This document shows positions 36,936 to 46,407 of a stretch of DNA of 64,000 bases, in pieces. Position 1 is the stretch's first letter. Every line of letters starts with the position of its first letter. Source of the stretch: Pseudomonas sp. 8Z (GTDB lineage Bacteria; Pseudomonadota; Gammaproteobacteria; Pseudomonadales; Pseudomonadaceae); assembly GCF_902506535.1 (NCBI RefSeq), contig NZ_LR733825.1, positions 747,206 through 811,205 on the forward strand. Direction: 5' to 3'. A program made the translations under genes and the position numbers. Under the pieces are notes generated by a model, which worked only from the letters and a program-made list of their open reading frames with translations, searched no databases and had not been told where the DNA came from.

Positions 36936-37114
36936 AGCGAGTCCTCCTGACGGTACGAGCAGCATAGACCGCGCACCTGACAGGCAAGTTCTGCCACGTC
37001 AGCGATCATCTCATCGTTCACCAGCCAAAGCGGACATAGCACATGCAACACTGGTGCGCAGATCAATGGCTGGGCTAGGCTGCTGAATATCCGTCGGCCA
37101 TATCCGAGAATCTC

Positions 37115-37516
37115 ATGATCCGCATTCATAACAGCAAGGGGCTGCAGCAGCAGATTCAAATTGGTGAACATCGCCTCCTTGGCGATGTGTCCGCTGCACT
37201 GGGCGGTGATAACGCGGGGCCAGATCCTCATGACTTGTTCGATGCCTCGCTCGGCACTTGCAAGGCCATGACCCTGTTGCTTTACGCACATCAGAAAGGC
37301 CTGCCGCTCGAAGGCGTCGATGTCAGCGTCGAACGTGACGACAGCGAGGAGCGCGAAGGTAACTATCGCCTGATCGTCACCCTCGACCTGCAAGGCCCGC
37401 TGGATGACGCGCAGCGCCAGCAACTGCTGCGTATTGCCGACAAATGCCCGATTCACAAGCTGATGACCAGTACCGATGTCCAGGTGCAAACCCGCCTTGG
37501 CGAGACGTCGGCATGA
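37115..37516 (+). CDS. OsmC family peroxiredoxin-like protein
   Basis: 133 residues of the OsmC/Ohr fold. The catalytic-type Cys near 49 (ASLGTCKAMTLLLYA) and the resolving Cys near 109 (IADKCPIHKLM) match the OsmC/YhfA branch. Members reduce organic hydroperoxides or protect against redox stress. Its stop overlaps the pirin start (ATGA), so both are co-translated. No strong ribosome-binding site is seen at the ATG. Confidence 0.88.
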   Translation: MIRIHNSKGLQQQIQIGEHRLLGDVSAALGGDNAGPDPHDLFDASLGTCKAMTLLLYAHQKGLPLEGVDVSVERDDSEEREGNYRLIVTLDLQGPLDDAQRQQLLRIADKCPIHKLMTSTDVQVQTRLGETSA

Positions 37517-38373
37517 GCGAGCTGCAACTGATCCGCGCACGCGCCGAAGACATCGTCGGCCAGCCGATTCTGCGCCCACTGCCCTCGGCACGTTTTCGCA
37601 GCATTGGCCCCTTCGTGTTCTTCGACCATATGCTGGCGCAGGCCTACCCGGCTGGTAGTGGCATGGACATCGCCCAGCACCCGCATATCGGCCTGTCCAC
37701 CCTGACTTACCTGTTCGAAGGCCAGTTGCAGCACAAAGACAGCCTCGGTTCGGATCAGTTGGTTGCCCCCGGCGACGTCAGTTGGATGACCGCCGGGCGC
37801 GGTGTTGCGCATGTCGAGCGCACACCGCCTGAGCAGTGGACGCAGGACAAGCGCCTGCATGGCTTGCAAGTCTGGCTGGCGCTGCCGCAAGCCGAGGAAG
37901 GCTGCGAGCCCGCTTACAGCCATCACCCGGCACACACATTGCCCAGCAGCGAAACCATGGGAGTTCGCATCACCCTGATCGCGGGCAGCGGCTTCTGCCT
38001 GCAATCGCCCGTACCGGTGCGCTCACCAACGCTCTACGCCGACCTGCAACTGGCCGCTGGCGCCAGCCTGCTGATCCCGGCCGAATACAGCGAACGCGCG
38101 CTCTATCTGATCGAAGGCGAGGCCGAGTTGGACGGTGAACCCCTACCGGCTCAGGCCATGGCGGTGATTCCAGCCGGTGAGACGCCACTGCTCAGCGCCT
38201 GTGGCGGGTGCCGCCTGGCCCTGATCGGCGGCGAACCCATCGGCCCACGGCGAATGAACTGGAATTTCGTCGCCAGCACCCCGGAGTTGATCGACCAAGC
38301 GCGCCAACGCTGGGCCGTCGGCGACTGGCCGCACGTTGCGGGTGAAACCACACGGATCGAACTGCCACGCTGA
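37513..38373 (+). CDS. pirin family protein
   Basis: 286 residues, bicupin fold with pirin metal ligands in HPHIGLSTLTYLFEG (near 56-70) and GRGVAHVE (near 96-103). Bacterial pirins act as quercetinase-like dioxygenases or redox-responsive regulators. Coupled to osmC-like gene by an ATGA overlap, a pairing that suggests response to oxidative or electrophile stress. The exact role is not shown by sequence. Confidence 0.92.
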   Translation: MSELQLIRARAEDIVGQPILRPLPSARFRSIGPFVFFDHMLAQAYPAGSGMDIAQHPHIGLSTLTYLFEGQLQHKDSLGSDQLVAPGDVSWMTAGRGVAHVERTPPEQWTQDKRLHGLQVWLALPQAEEGCEPAYSHHPAHTLPSSETMGVRITLIAGSGFCLQSPVPVRSPTLYADLQLAAGASLLIPAEYSERALYLIEGEAELDGEPLPAQAMAVIPAGETPLLSACGGCRLALIGGEPIGPRRMNWNFVASTPELIDQARQRWAVGDWPHVAGETTRIELPR

Positions 38374-38411
38374 TGCCTTGCTGCGTGCGGACGATTTTTC
38401 TTGCAACGCCG

Positions 38412-38438
38412 TGATCCAAAGCCTGGGCTCGCGGGTAT
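38412..38438 (+). promoter_or_regulatory. candidate ECF promoter of the sigma/anti-sigma operon
   Basis: ATCCAA (38414-38419), 8 nt, then CTCGCGGGTAT (38428-38438) is repeated exactly in layout before the DUF4394 gene. ATCC with 15 nt to GGGTAT resembles an ECF promoter; SigK of mycobacteria, also paired with an RskA-type anti-sigma factor, uses a CCATCC-type -35. It lies 36 nt before the sigma gene, implying autoregulation. Confidence 0.7.
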
Positions 38439-38474
38439 AGGTTGCATAAGGTGTCTCAGGCCAACGGATGACCC

Positions 38475-39023
38475 ATGACGGCTAGCGACTTCGATTACGA
38501 AAGCACTCTGCAAGCCTGCGCGCGTGGTGATGAGCGCGCCTTTCAAGCGCTCTATCGGCAAGAGGCCGGGCCAATGCTCGGCCTGGCCATCAGCATGTTG
38601 GGCCGCCGCGATATCGCCGAGGACTGCCTGCACGATGCTTTCGTACGCATTTGGCAGCACGCTGCACGCTACCAGCGCGAGCTGGGCAGCGGTCGCGCCT
38701 GGGTGCATAGCATCCTGCGCTACCGCGTGCTCAACGCCCTGCGCAGCGGCGTTCGCCATGTGGATGTGGACGATGACTTCATCGAGCGCGTGCTCGATGA
38801 AACACCGCAGGCCGAAGCCCAGGCCCTGCAGCAGTCGCAACAGCGGCTATTGCGCCATTGCCTGCAACGCCTGGAGCGGCCACGTCGTCACCCGATTCTG
38901 CTGGCGTTCTATCGCGGCCTGACCCACGAACAGATCGCCAGCCGCCTGAGCACACCATTGGGCACCATCAAAGGCCGTATCCGCGCCGGCCTGCGCGCGC
39001 TGCAGGAGTGTCTGCAAGCATGA
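38475..39023 (+). CDS. ECF RNA polymerase sigma factor (SigK/ECF19-like)
   Basis: 182 residues with sigma region 2 (about 18-85; GRRDIAEDCLHDAFVRIW and GSGRAWVHSILRYRVLNALR) and region 4 (about 128-178; LLAFYRGLTHEQIASRLSTP, GTIKGRIRAGL). No region 3, as expected for ECF factors. The last codons overlap the anti-sigma gene (ATGA). The shared upstream motif with the DUF4394 gene suggests self-activation and one direct target. The inducing signal is unknown. Confidence 0.92.
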   Translation: MTASDFDYESTLQACARGDERAFQALYRQEAGPMLGLAISMLGRRDIAEDCLHDAFVRIWQHAARYQRELGSGRAWVHSILRYRVLNALRSGVRHVDVDDDFIERVLDETPQAEAQALQQSQQRLLRHCLQRLERPRRHPILLAFYRGLTHEQIASRLSTPLGTIKGRIRAGLRALQECLQA

Positions 39024-39733
39024 TTCCGCATGATCCCGAAGAACGCCGCGCCCTGATCGGCGAATACCTGTTAGGCCTGCTCGACGAGCCAGAGGCAGCC
39101 GAAGTACGCCGCTTGATCGAAGAGGATCAGGACGCTGCCCGCATGGCGCTGGACTGGGAGCGGCATTTCCTCGACCTGAGTGACCGCTTACCGGCACAAA
39201 CGCCCTCACCCGCAACCTGGGCACGTATCCGCCAGAGCCTGGGCCTGGACGATGCGCCAAGCGCCAAGGTGCTCAGCGGCTGGTGGAACAGCCTGCTGAC
39301 CTGGCGCCTGAGCACCGCCGCACTGGCCTTGGCGCTGCTGGTCGCCGTGCTGCTGCCACTGCTGCGTACACCGCAAATCACCACCGAGCGCTACACCGTG
39401 GTGCTGCAGCAACCGGGCGAAGCGGCCAAGCCAGGCTGGGTCATCCAGATCAGCAGCGATGGCGCCTTGCTGCTCGATCCGCTGATTGCCGACCAGATAC
39501 CTGAAGGCCGCACCTTACAGTTCTGGACATTGATCAACCCAGCCGATGGCCCGCGCTCGTTGGGCTTGGTCGAAGCTGGCCAGCCGCTGCGTCTGCCCGC
39601 CGAGCAGATCGGCGCGGTGCAAGCCGGTCAGTTGTTCGAGCTGACCCTGGAGCCAGCCGGCGGTTCACCCTACAACCGCCCCAGCGGGCCAGTTCAATAC
39701 ATTGGGCGCGCGGTACTGGCCAGCGTCAACTGA
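39020..39733 (+). CDS. RskA-type membrane anti-sigma factor
   Basis: 237 residues: a cytoplasmic N-terminal anti-sigma helix bundle (about 1-60; GEYLLGLLDEPEAAEVRRLI) without a HxxxCxxC zinc motif, a membrane helix near 92-113, and a periplasmic RskA C-terminal beta domain (about 120-237; GWVIQISSDG, LQFWTLIN). It would hold the coupled ECF sigma at the membrane until a periplasmic signal triggers release. Confidence 0.92.
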   Translation: MIPHDPEERRALIGEYLLGLLDEPEAAEVRRLIEEDQDAARMALDWERHFLDLSDRLPAQTPSPATWARIRQSLGLDDAPSAKVLSGWWNSLLTWRLSTAALALALLVAVLLPLLRTPQITTERYTVVLQQPGEAAKPGWVIQISSDGALLLDPLIADQIPEGRTLQFWTLINPADGPRSLGLVEAGQPLRLPAEQIGAVQAGQLFELTLEPAGGSPYNRPSGPVQYIGRAVLASVN

Positions 39734-39803
39734 GCAGGCTGCCGCCCCTGTGGTCGGCAGCGCTCCCCGCTCAAAGCACTTCAAAAAATATTTTCATCCG
39801 TCG

Positions 39804-39830
39804 ACATCCAACCCACTTCCTCGCGGGTAT
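39804..39830 (+). promoter_or_regulatory. candidate ECF promoter of the DUF4394 gene
   Basis: ATCCAA (39806-39811), 8 nt, CTCGCGGGTAT (39820-39830): the same two blocks at the same spacing as before the ECF sigma gene, while the 8-nt spacer differs entirely. This implies an 80-nt leader carrying a CAGGTG/CACCTG hairpin. Confidence 0.7.
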
Positions 39831-39916
39831 TGCTCACAGGTGTTTCGTCGAGGCACCTGCGAAGTCGAGCTTACGGCTTCGTCTCGATGCTGAAACCTTC
39901 CATGAGGAACACAACC

Positions 39917-40696
39917 ATGAAACGCATCACTACCCTCTGCACCGCCAGCCTGCTGACCCTGAGCGCAGGCGTTGCCAGCGCGACCGAACTGCTCGCCCTA
40001 AGCGCTGATGGCAAGCTGTTCAAAGTGGATGTCACCAGCCTCAAGGTCACCGGTAGCATGGCCGTCAGCGGCGCCAGCGGTCTGCGCGGCCTGGACGTAC
40101 GCCCGGCCAATGGTCAGCTTTACGCACTCGGCGGCACTGATCAGCTCTACACGCTGGATGCCGCCAGCGGTAAGGCGAGCGCCGCCAGCATGCTGAAAAC
40201 CGCGCTCCCTGGCAGCGGCCAGGCCGTGGTCGACTTCAACCCAGTCGCCGACCGTCTGCGCCTGATGAGCCCGGATGGCACCAACCTGCGGGTCAATGTC
40301 GAAACCGGTGAAGCCGCCGTGGACGGCAAGCTTGCCTATGCGGCAGACGGCCCGCATGCCGGTAAGCAACCGCAGATCGTCGCCGGTGCTTACACCAATT
40401 CATACGCAGGAACGAAAGCCACGGCGCTGTACACCTTCGACCAAGCCAGCAGCAGCCTGATGCTGCAGAACCCGCCAAACGACGGTGTGCAGCAACTGGT
40501 CGGCAAGGTCGCCGATGGCCTCCAGGCGGCCTCTCTGGATATCCTCAGCGACGGTCAAGGCGGCAACACAGCCTATGTACTGACCGGCAAAACTCTGCAC
40601 CAACTGGATCTAGCCAGTGGTAAACCTACAACGCTAGGTGACGTGGCAGGCCTGCCCGACGGCATCATCGATATCGCCGTACTGCCAACCAAGTAA
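39917..40696 (+). CDS. DUF4394 domain-containing exported protein
   Basis: 259 residues: signal peptide about 1-23 (ending GVASA), then a beta-propeller-like DUF4394 domain with repeated LYALGGTDQLYTLDAASG-type strands. The family is secreted or periplasmic and of unknown function. GAGG lies 9 nt before the ATG. The shared ECF-type promoter motif makes it the likely output of the adjacent sigma/anti-sigma pair. Followed by a bidirectional terminator. Confidence 0.9.
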   Translation: MKRITTLCTASLLTLSAGVASATELLALSADGKLFKVDVTSLKVTGSMAVSGASGLRGLDVRPANGQLYALGGTDQLYTLDAASGKASAASMLKTALPGSGQAVVDFNPVADRLRLMSPDGTNLRVNVETGEAAVDGKLAYAADGPHAGKQPQIVAGAYTNSYAGTKATALYTFDQASSSLMLQNPPNDGVQQLVGKVADGLQAASLDILSDGQGGNTAYVLTGKTLHQLDLASGKPTTLGDVAGLPDGIIDIAVLPTK

Positions 40697-40703
40697 GCTG
40701 AAA

Positions 40704-40729
40704 AAGGCTGCGCCAATGGGCGTAGCCTT
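40704..40729. terminator. bidirectional terminator between DUF4394 and dienelactone hydrolase genes
   Basis: AAGGCTGCGCC-AATG-GGCGTAGCCTT forms an 11-bp stem with one G-U pair. The minus strand continues into TTTTT after the stem, so it is best read as the terminator of the dienelactone hydrolase gene; it also follows DUF4394. Confidence 0.75.
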
Positions 40730-40756
40730 GCCTTCAATGCGTGATCGAACGAGCCG

Positions 40757-41545
40757 TCACTGCTCGGCGAAGACTTCATCGAACAGATTGTTCATCGCCT
40801 TGAACGCGCGCGCAGCCACGACCGGGTGGTATTCATTGCTCCCCGGTACGTTGGCCTTGGGGTTGGTGAACGAGTGCACCGCACCGCCATAGCTCACTAA
40901 TTGCCAATCGGTCTTGGCCGCCTTCATCTCGGCGATGAAGCCATCGACCTGCGCCTGCGGCACCGCCGGGTCATCCGCACCATGCAGCACCAGTACCGGC
41001 GCCTTGATGTTCTTGGCATCGGCGGGATTGGGGGTGTCCAGATTGCCATGGAAGGAGACGAAGCCTTTCAGCGGCGCCCCCGAACGGGCCAGCTCCAATA
41101 CGGTGCCGCCACCAAAACAGAAACCGATGGCGCCGAGCTTGCTGACATCCAGTGCCACCTCGCGGCTCTGTGCCTTGAGCACCTCGACCGCCGCCTGAGC
41201 ACGCTTGCGCATCAAAGCGCGATCGCTGCGCACCGCTGTGGCAGCCACTTTGGCTTGCTCGGCATTGCTCGGGCGAATGGACTTGCCGTACATATCGGCG
41301 AGAAACACCACGTACTTGTCACCCGCGGCGCGCGCGGCCTTCTTCACCGTATCCTCGTTGACGCCCATCCAGTTGGGCACGGCCAGCAGGCCTGGGCGTG
41401 GCGTCGTGACCGAGTCGTCATAGACCAGTACGCCCTCGAAGGCTTGGCCGTCGATTTCATAAGGCACAGGCTTGGCCACAACGGCAGCCTCAGCCAAACC
41501 AGCAAAGGTGGCGCACAGGAGCGGAGCCAGGGTTTTCTTCTGCAT
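40757..41545 (-). CDS. exported dienelactone hydrolase family protein
   Basis: 262 residues: signal peptide about 1-20, then a dienelactone-hydrolase alpha/beta fold with nucleophile Cys143 (GFCFGGG), an Asp near 199 (HGADDPAV) and His near 229 (GAVHSFTNP). Classical DLH opens dienelactone in chlorocatechol degradation, but exported single-domain homologues have unknown substrates. The neighbouring genes give no aromatic pathway. Confidence 0.88.
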   Translation of the reverse strand: MQKKTLAPLLCATFAGLAEAAVVAKPVPYEIDGQAFEGVLVYDDSVTTPRPGLLAVPNWMGVNEDTVKKAARAAGDKYVVFLADMYGKSIRPSNAEQAKVAATAVRSDRALMRKRAQAAVEVLKAQSREVALDVSKLGAIGFCFGGGTVLELARSGAPLKGFVSFHGNLDTPNPADAKNIKAPVLVLHGADDPAVPQAQVDGFIAEMKAAKTDWQLVSYGGAVHSFTNPKANVPGSNEYHPVVAARAFKAMNNLFDEVFAEQ

Positions 41546-41609
41546 GGGTAAGCTTCCTCAGTCATGAATGGGTGAGCGACGAGCCGCTGAGCAACTGTTG
41601 AGCAAAGAC

Positions 41610-42611
41610 TCAGGCAGTGTGTTCGGCCCAGCGTTCCTTGATCTCCAGGATTTGCGGCAGGCAGTCGATAAACAGCTCGACTAGGCGCGGGTCGAAGTGT
41701 CGGCCACTCTGCTCACGCAGGAAGTCGACCGCTTGCTCCACCGGCCAGGCCTGCTTGTACGGGCGCACACTGGTCAGCGCATCGAATACATCGGCAATCG
41801 CGACAATCCGCCCCTCCAGGGGGATATCTTCACCCGTCAAACCATTGGGATAACCGCTGCCATCCCACTTTTCATGGTGCGACAGCGCAATGCGCTGCGC
41901 GGTACGCAGCAAGCCACCGCTATGCTCACCAATAATGCGTGCACCGATTTCCACATGCTGGCGCATCACCTGCCACTCCTGATCATCGAGTTTGCCGGGT
42001 TTGCGCAGTACCGCATCGGGTATGCCGATTTTGCCCACATCATGCATAGGCGCAGCATTGAGCAGTTCCTCAGCAGCGCTCTCGCTGAAGCCTGCGGCCA
42101 GGGCCAGCACCTTGGAAAAATGGCTCATGCGGATGACATGCAACCCGGTTTCGTTGTCCTTGTATTCGGCGGCCATACCCAGCCGCTGGACGATTTCCAG
42201 ACGCGTCTGCTTCAACTCGTCGAGGCGTACAAGCGACAGGTGCGTACGCACCCGAGCTCTGACAATCGGCGGGCTCACGGGTTTGGTGATGTAGTCCACC
42301 GCGCCCACTTCAAAACCGCGAGCCTCGTCATCCACGTTACTCAGGGCGGTGACGAATATCACCGGAATCGACGCCAAAAGCGGGTTGGCCTTGAGCGTCT
42401 GGCAGACCTCGTAGCCGGTCATCCCCGGCATCATCACATCGAGCAAGATCAGATCAGGCCGTTCACGCGCCGCCATTTCCAGGGCACGTGCGCCCTCCTT
42501 GGCAAATAGCAAGCGGTAGTCATCCTGCAGGATATGGCGCAGAACCTGAAGATTGGTGGGTTCGTCGTCGACCAGCAACAGCAGTGGTCGCGCCTCATTG
42601 GCTTGAGTCAT
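41610..42611 (-). CDS. response regulator with HD-GYP c-di-GMP phosphodiesterase domain
   Basis: 333 residues: receiver domain with phosphoacceptor Asp58 (LILLDVMMPGMTG), then an HD-GYP domain (about 140-325) with intact HD (MHDVGKIGI) and GYP (HHEKWDGSGYP) motifs. Such proteins hydrolyse c-di-GMP when phosphorylated. Its start overlaps the stop of the MHYT hybrid kinase (ATGA), so kinase and effector are produced together and probably form a pathway lowering c-di-GMP. Confidence 0.93.
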   Translation of the reverse strand: MTQANEARPLLLLVDDEPTNLQVLRHILQDDYRLLFAKEGARALEMAARERPDLILLDVMMPGMTGYEVCQTLKANPLLASIPVIFVTALSNVDDEARGFEVGAVDYITKPVSPPIVRARVRTHLSLVRLDELKQTRLEIVQRLGMAAEYKDNETGLHVIRMSHFSKVLALAAGFSESAAEELLNAAPMHDVGKIGIPDAVLRKPGKLDDQEWQVMRQHVEIGARIIGEHSGGLLRTAQRIALSHHEKWDGSGYPNGLTGEDIPLEGRIVAIADVFDALTSVRPYKQAWPVEQAVDFLREQSGRHFDPRLVELFIDCLPQILEIKERWAEHTA

Positions 42612-45600
42612 GTGGTCTGGGTTTCCTCACCCTGTATGTGCAGCAATAGCTGATCCAATGCATCGAGTGCCTGGTCGAAGTCGAAGTCATCGAGCGACTG
42701 GCGAATGGTCAATAATGCGCCCCTATCCACCCCAGACTGTTCGAGCAAAGCCATCGCTTCGTCGTCCAGGCTGCCGCGTTGCAGTGCAGCCCGTAATTGC
42801 AGGCATGCCTCTCGCACGGCACTGGGGGCGAGCGTCGGCACAACGGCGCTCTTGTGCGGCATCAGCGGTACCACCTCGGCCACCGCCTGTAACGTCTGTT
42901 CGAGCCGACCTAGCAGCTCTCTCAGGCGATTCTCGTCCTGTGCTTCGAACGCCTGTTGCAGTGACTGCCCCAGGGCGCTGAGACTGGTCAATGCCAAGTT
43001 GCCAGCGGCGCCATGCAGGCGATGCGCCTGAGCACGCCCAGCCGCCCAGTCGCGAGCACTGACCAGTTGGCTCAGGCTCCGAACCAGATCGCGCTGTTCA
43101 TGAATGAAGGTGCCGATGGCCTCGGCCATGCGCAGCGGCCCGCCCCACAGACGACTGCCTTGCACCCAATCGAACAAACCTTCGGCACGTACGCTGCCAG
43201 CCACCGCGCCAGGTATGTCCGTTAACCCACGCAAACGCGCGATTTCCCAAAGCAGCGTGTTGAGCTCCAAGGGTTTGGAGGCAAAGGCATTCATACCGGC
43301 ATCCAGCGCGGCCTGTCGGTCCTGGTCGAGTACGCTGGCGGTCAGGGCGATGATCGGCACCGGGGCACGACCCTCGGCGGCCTCCAGGGCACGAATGCGG
43401 CGCGACGCCTCCAGGCCATCGATACCGGGCATCTGCACATCCATCAGGATCAGGTCAAAGCTTTCCTCGGCGAATGCAGCAAGCGCCCGCTCACCATCCG
43501 TAACCCCACGCACGCGATGGCCCAGGCGCTGCATGTTGATTTCCAGCAGTTCCAGATTCTGCGGCACATCATCGGCGGCCAGAATGTTCAATGATCCCAG
43601 GCTCGGCAACGCGATAACCGGCTGCGGCGCGATATGCTCACCAGCCTGCAGGGGCAGCTCGACACTGAAACAACTGCCTTCGCCGAGGCGGCTTTCAACC
43701 CGCAGGCGCCCGCCCATCAACTCGACCAACTGGCGCGAAATCGTCGTGCCCAGCCCCGTACCGCCGAAACGTCGGCTCATGGAGGCATCGGCCTGTGCAA
43801 AGGGCTCGAAAATCTTGTCCAGACGGTCGCTCGCGATCCCGATACCGGTATCGATCACGGCCAAGCGCATGGCACCAGCCTTGCCGGAAACCCGTAAACG
43901 CACTTCGCCATGCAAGGTGAACTTGACGGCATTGCCAAGCAGGTTGCTGAGCACCTGTTGCAAACGCAATTGGTCGCCACAGAAATACTCGTCGACATCC
44001 GACGGGTACTCCAGATACAAACTCAGCCCCTTGCTCTGCGCGGCCAGCCGCTGACTGGCACAGACCTGCTCGCATAACTCTCGCAGGGAGAAATCCAGGT
44101 GCTCCAGTTCGATCGCTCCGCGATCAAGCTTGGCCGTGTCGAGGATGCCATTGAGCAGCCCCAACAGCGATCGTGACGAGTGCTGCACGGTACTCAGGTG
44201 GCGGTACTGCTCGCTAGACAGCGGCGTATCGAGCAGCAATTCGGTGAAGCCGATGATGGCGTTCATCGGTGTGCGAATTTCATGGCTCATGTTGGCCAGA
44301 AAGCTGCTGCGCGCCGCTGCGGCGGCCTCGGCACGATCCCTTGCGGCTCGCAGCTCCTGCTCCATCACACGCCGCAGTGTCAGGTCGGTGGCCAATTTGA
44401 CCACCTTGAAGGGCTTGCCGTCGGTATCGAGAATCGGGTTGTAACTCGCCTGAATCCATACTTCGCGCCCGTCCTTACCGATACGACGGTATTCCCCCGT
44501 ACGGAAATGCCCGGCGCGCAGTTCTTCCCAACTTTGCCGGTATTCATCGCTGGCCACCTGCGCCGGGTCACAGAACATCGCATGGTGATGCCCGACCACC
44601 TCGTCACGCGAGTAGCCGAACAGCGCCAGGGCATTTTCGTTGATATCCAGAATATTGCCGCCCAGGTCGAACTCGATCAGGGCCATGGCCTTGCTGATCG
44701 CCGTGACCTTGCCTTCGTACTCGGCGTTGCGCCGCTTGGTTTCGCTCTGATCGAGCAGTACGCCATCGATCCACTTGGGAATGCCACCCTCGTCGCAAAC
44801 GGCACTGCCACTCTCCCAGACCCAGTGTTCACGGCCATCTCGGTCGAACAGGCGATACTCGACCGTGTAATTGCGCCCCTGCTCGATAGCGGCAACCACC
44901 TGGTCGGCAACCGGTTGGTAATCGTCAGGGTGATAAAGGTCAGCGATAGAGCGGCGGCGGCTAATGAAATCTTCGGCGCTCCAACCGGTTAGCGTCTGCA
45001 CCGCGTCGCTGATGAACAGCATCGTCCAGTCGTGATCAAGCAAGCAGCGAAAAGAGACGCCCGGAATATTGCCAATCAACGAGCGATATTGCTGTTCACT
45101 CTCGCGCAGTGCCTTCTCCATGCTCTGCCGCTCGCTGATATCAGCCACGAAAACGACGAAAATCGGGCGGCCATCGGCCTGAGCAATCCCAACACTGATC
45201 CGCACCGGTTTCTCTTCTCCGTCGCGGGTCAGACAGATCAGCTCCCGCTCGCCATTGCTCATGGCCAGTTGCCCGGTACGCAGGTAATCGGCGAGCAATC
45301 CTTCGATGTCACCAGCCAAACGCCGAGGCACCAGAGCACTCATATGCATCCCCACCAGTGTTTCAGGATCCCAACCGAACAGGCGCGTGACAGCACGATT
45401 AGCCGAACGCACGACGCCCTGATAGTCAAGGGTGACAATGCCATCCAGAGCGGTATCGAAGATCGAGCGCAGGTGTTGTTCACTCGCCTTGAGCTGCAGA
45501 CTCATGCGGCGATAACGCAGCAAGGTATTGACCGCGACAACGAATACGGTGAGCGCTACCGTCATCAGACTGATCGCCCCTGCGATGTAGCCACTGTCGA

Positions 45601-46279
45601 CAATCGCCAGCGGCGTATCGCTTTCTGCAATACCGACGAAGCGCGCAGCAGCCATGCCGGTGTAGTGCATGCCACTGATTGCCAGCCCCATGACCAGCGC
45701 ACTGATCAGCAAAGCCCACAGCGCCGGCAAACGGCCTTGCAGGCCGAAGCGAACCCACAGCGCGAGGATTGCCAAGGCAATGGCCACAATGATCGACAAG
45801 GCGAACATCCAGGGGTCATAACGCAGCAATGGAGCCATCTGCATAGCCTGCATGCCGCTGTAGTGCATGGCACCGATACCGGCACCGACTAGCACACCCC
45901 CGGTGCACAACTGCATCAAGCTCAGATCACGCCGCGCCAAAAGGCTCAGCGCAACCCAGGAAGCAGCCAGGCTCGGCACCATCGATAACAACGTGACGCC
46001 CAGATCGAAACGCACGACGGCACAGAGCTCGAACGCCAGCATGCCAAGAAAATGCATGGCCCAGATGCCGCCCCCCAGGGCCAGCGAGCCGGTCAGAATG
46101 GTGATATGCCGTGCCAGCGGTTGGCTGCTGTCGCGCGCCTCACCCGCCAGTTGCAATGCCATGCCCGCCGAGAAAACGGCAATGGCGAGTGACAGCAACA
46201 CCAGCACAGGGTCGTAGCTGCTGAGCACGAGAACACTGGGATCGCCCCCAATGATGAACAACAACTCGAAGATAGACAT
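42608..46279 (-). CDS. MHYT/PAS hybrid sensor kinase with receiver and Hpt domains
   Basis: 1223 residues. An N-terminal MHYT membrane sensor of about seven helices (20-255) holds three motifs (MHFLG near 75, MHYSG near 138, MHYTG near 204). Three PAS domains follow (about 265-385, 393-515, 525-635), HisKA with His666 (NMSHEIRTP), HATPase (765-878), a receiver with Asp947 ([10 protein letters not shown]) and an Hpt domain with His1086 ([10 protein letters not shown]). MHYT is proposed to sense O2, CO or NO through metal. The chain includes a full phosphorelay; the coupled HD-GYP regulator is the likely final acceptor. Confidence 0.93.
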   Translation of the reverse strand: MSIFELLFIIGGDPSVLVLSSYDPVLVLLSLAIAVFSAGMALQLAGEARDSSQPLARHITILTGSLALGGGIWAMHFLGMLAFELCAVVRFDLGVTLLSMVPSLAASWVALSLLARRDLSLMQLCTGGVLVGAGIGAMHYSGMQAMQMAPLLRYDPWMFALSIIVAIALAILALWVRFGLQGRLPALWALLISALVMGLAISGMHYTGMAAARFVGIAESDTPLAIVDSGYIAGAISLMTVALTVFVVAVNTLLRYRRMSLQLKASEQHLRSIFDTALDGIVTLDYQGVVRSANRAVTRLFGWDPETLVGMHMSALVPRRLAGDIEGLLADYLRTGQLAMSNGERELICLTRDGEEKPVRISVGIAQADGRPIFVVFVADISERQSMEKALRESEQQYRSLIGNIPGVSFRCLLDHDWTMLFISDAVQTLTGWSAEDFISRRRSIADLYHPDDYQPVADQVVAAIEQGRNYTVEYRLFDRDGREHWVWESGSAVCDEGGIPKWIDGVLLDQSETKRRNAEYEGKVTAISKAMALIEFDLGGNILDINENALALFGYSRDEVVGHHHAMFCDPAQVASDEYRQSWEELRAGHFRTGEYRRIGKDGREVWIQASYNPILDTDGKPFKVVKLATDLTLRRVMEQELRAARDRAEAAAAARSSFLANMSHEIRTPMNAIIGFTELLLDTPLSSEQYRHLSTVQHSSRSLLGLLNGILDTAKLDRGAIELEHLDFSLRELCEQVCASQRLAAQSKGLSLYLEYPSDVDEYFCGDQLRLQQVLSNLLGNAVKFTLHGEVRLRVSGKAGAMRLAVIDTGIGIASDRLDKIFEPFAQADASMSRRFGGTGLGTTISRQLVELMGGRLRVESRLGEGSCFSVELPLQAGEHIAPQPVIALPSLGSLNILAADDVPQNLELLEINMQRLGHRVRGVTDGERALAAFAEESFDLILMDVQMPGIDGLEASRRIRALEAAEGRAPVPIIALTASVLDQDRQAALDAGMNAFASKPLELNTLLWEIARLRGLTDIPGAVAGSVRAEGLFDWVQGSRLWGGPLRMAEAIGTFIHEQRDLVRSLSQLVSARDWAAGRAQAHRLHGAAGNLALTSLSALGQSLQQAFEAQDENRLRELLGRLEQTLQAVAEVVPLMPHKSAVVPTLAPSAVREACLQLRAALQRGSLDDEAMALLEQSGVDRGALLTIRQSLDDFDFDQALDALDQLLLHIQGEETQTT

Positions 46280-46368
46280 ACAACCCCAACGAACAGGCTA
46301 GCCAGGTGCCAGCATCTCAACCGTCACAACGGTGCCTGTCAATTGGTGCATTGCCACGACACCCATAA

Positions 46369-46392
46369 AAAAGCCCGCTAATGCGGGCTTTT
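46369..46392 (-). terminator. terminator after htpG
   Basis: AAAAGCCCGC-TAAT-GCGGGCTTTT is a perfect 10-bp stem with flanking A/T tracts, 15 nt after the htpG stop. Confidence 0.9.
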
Positions 46393-46407
46393 CATGAGCT
46401 TAGTCGC

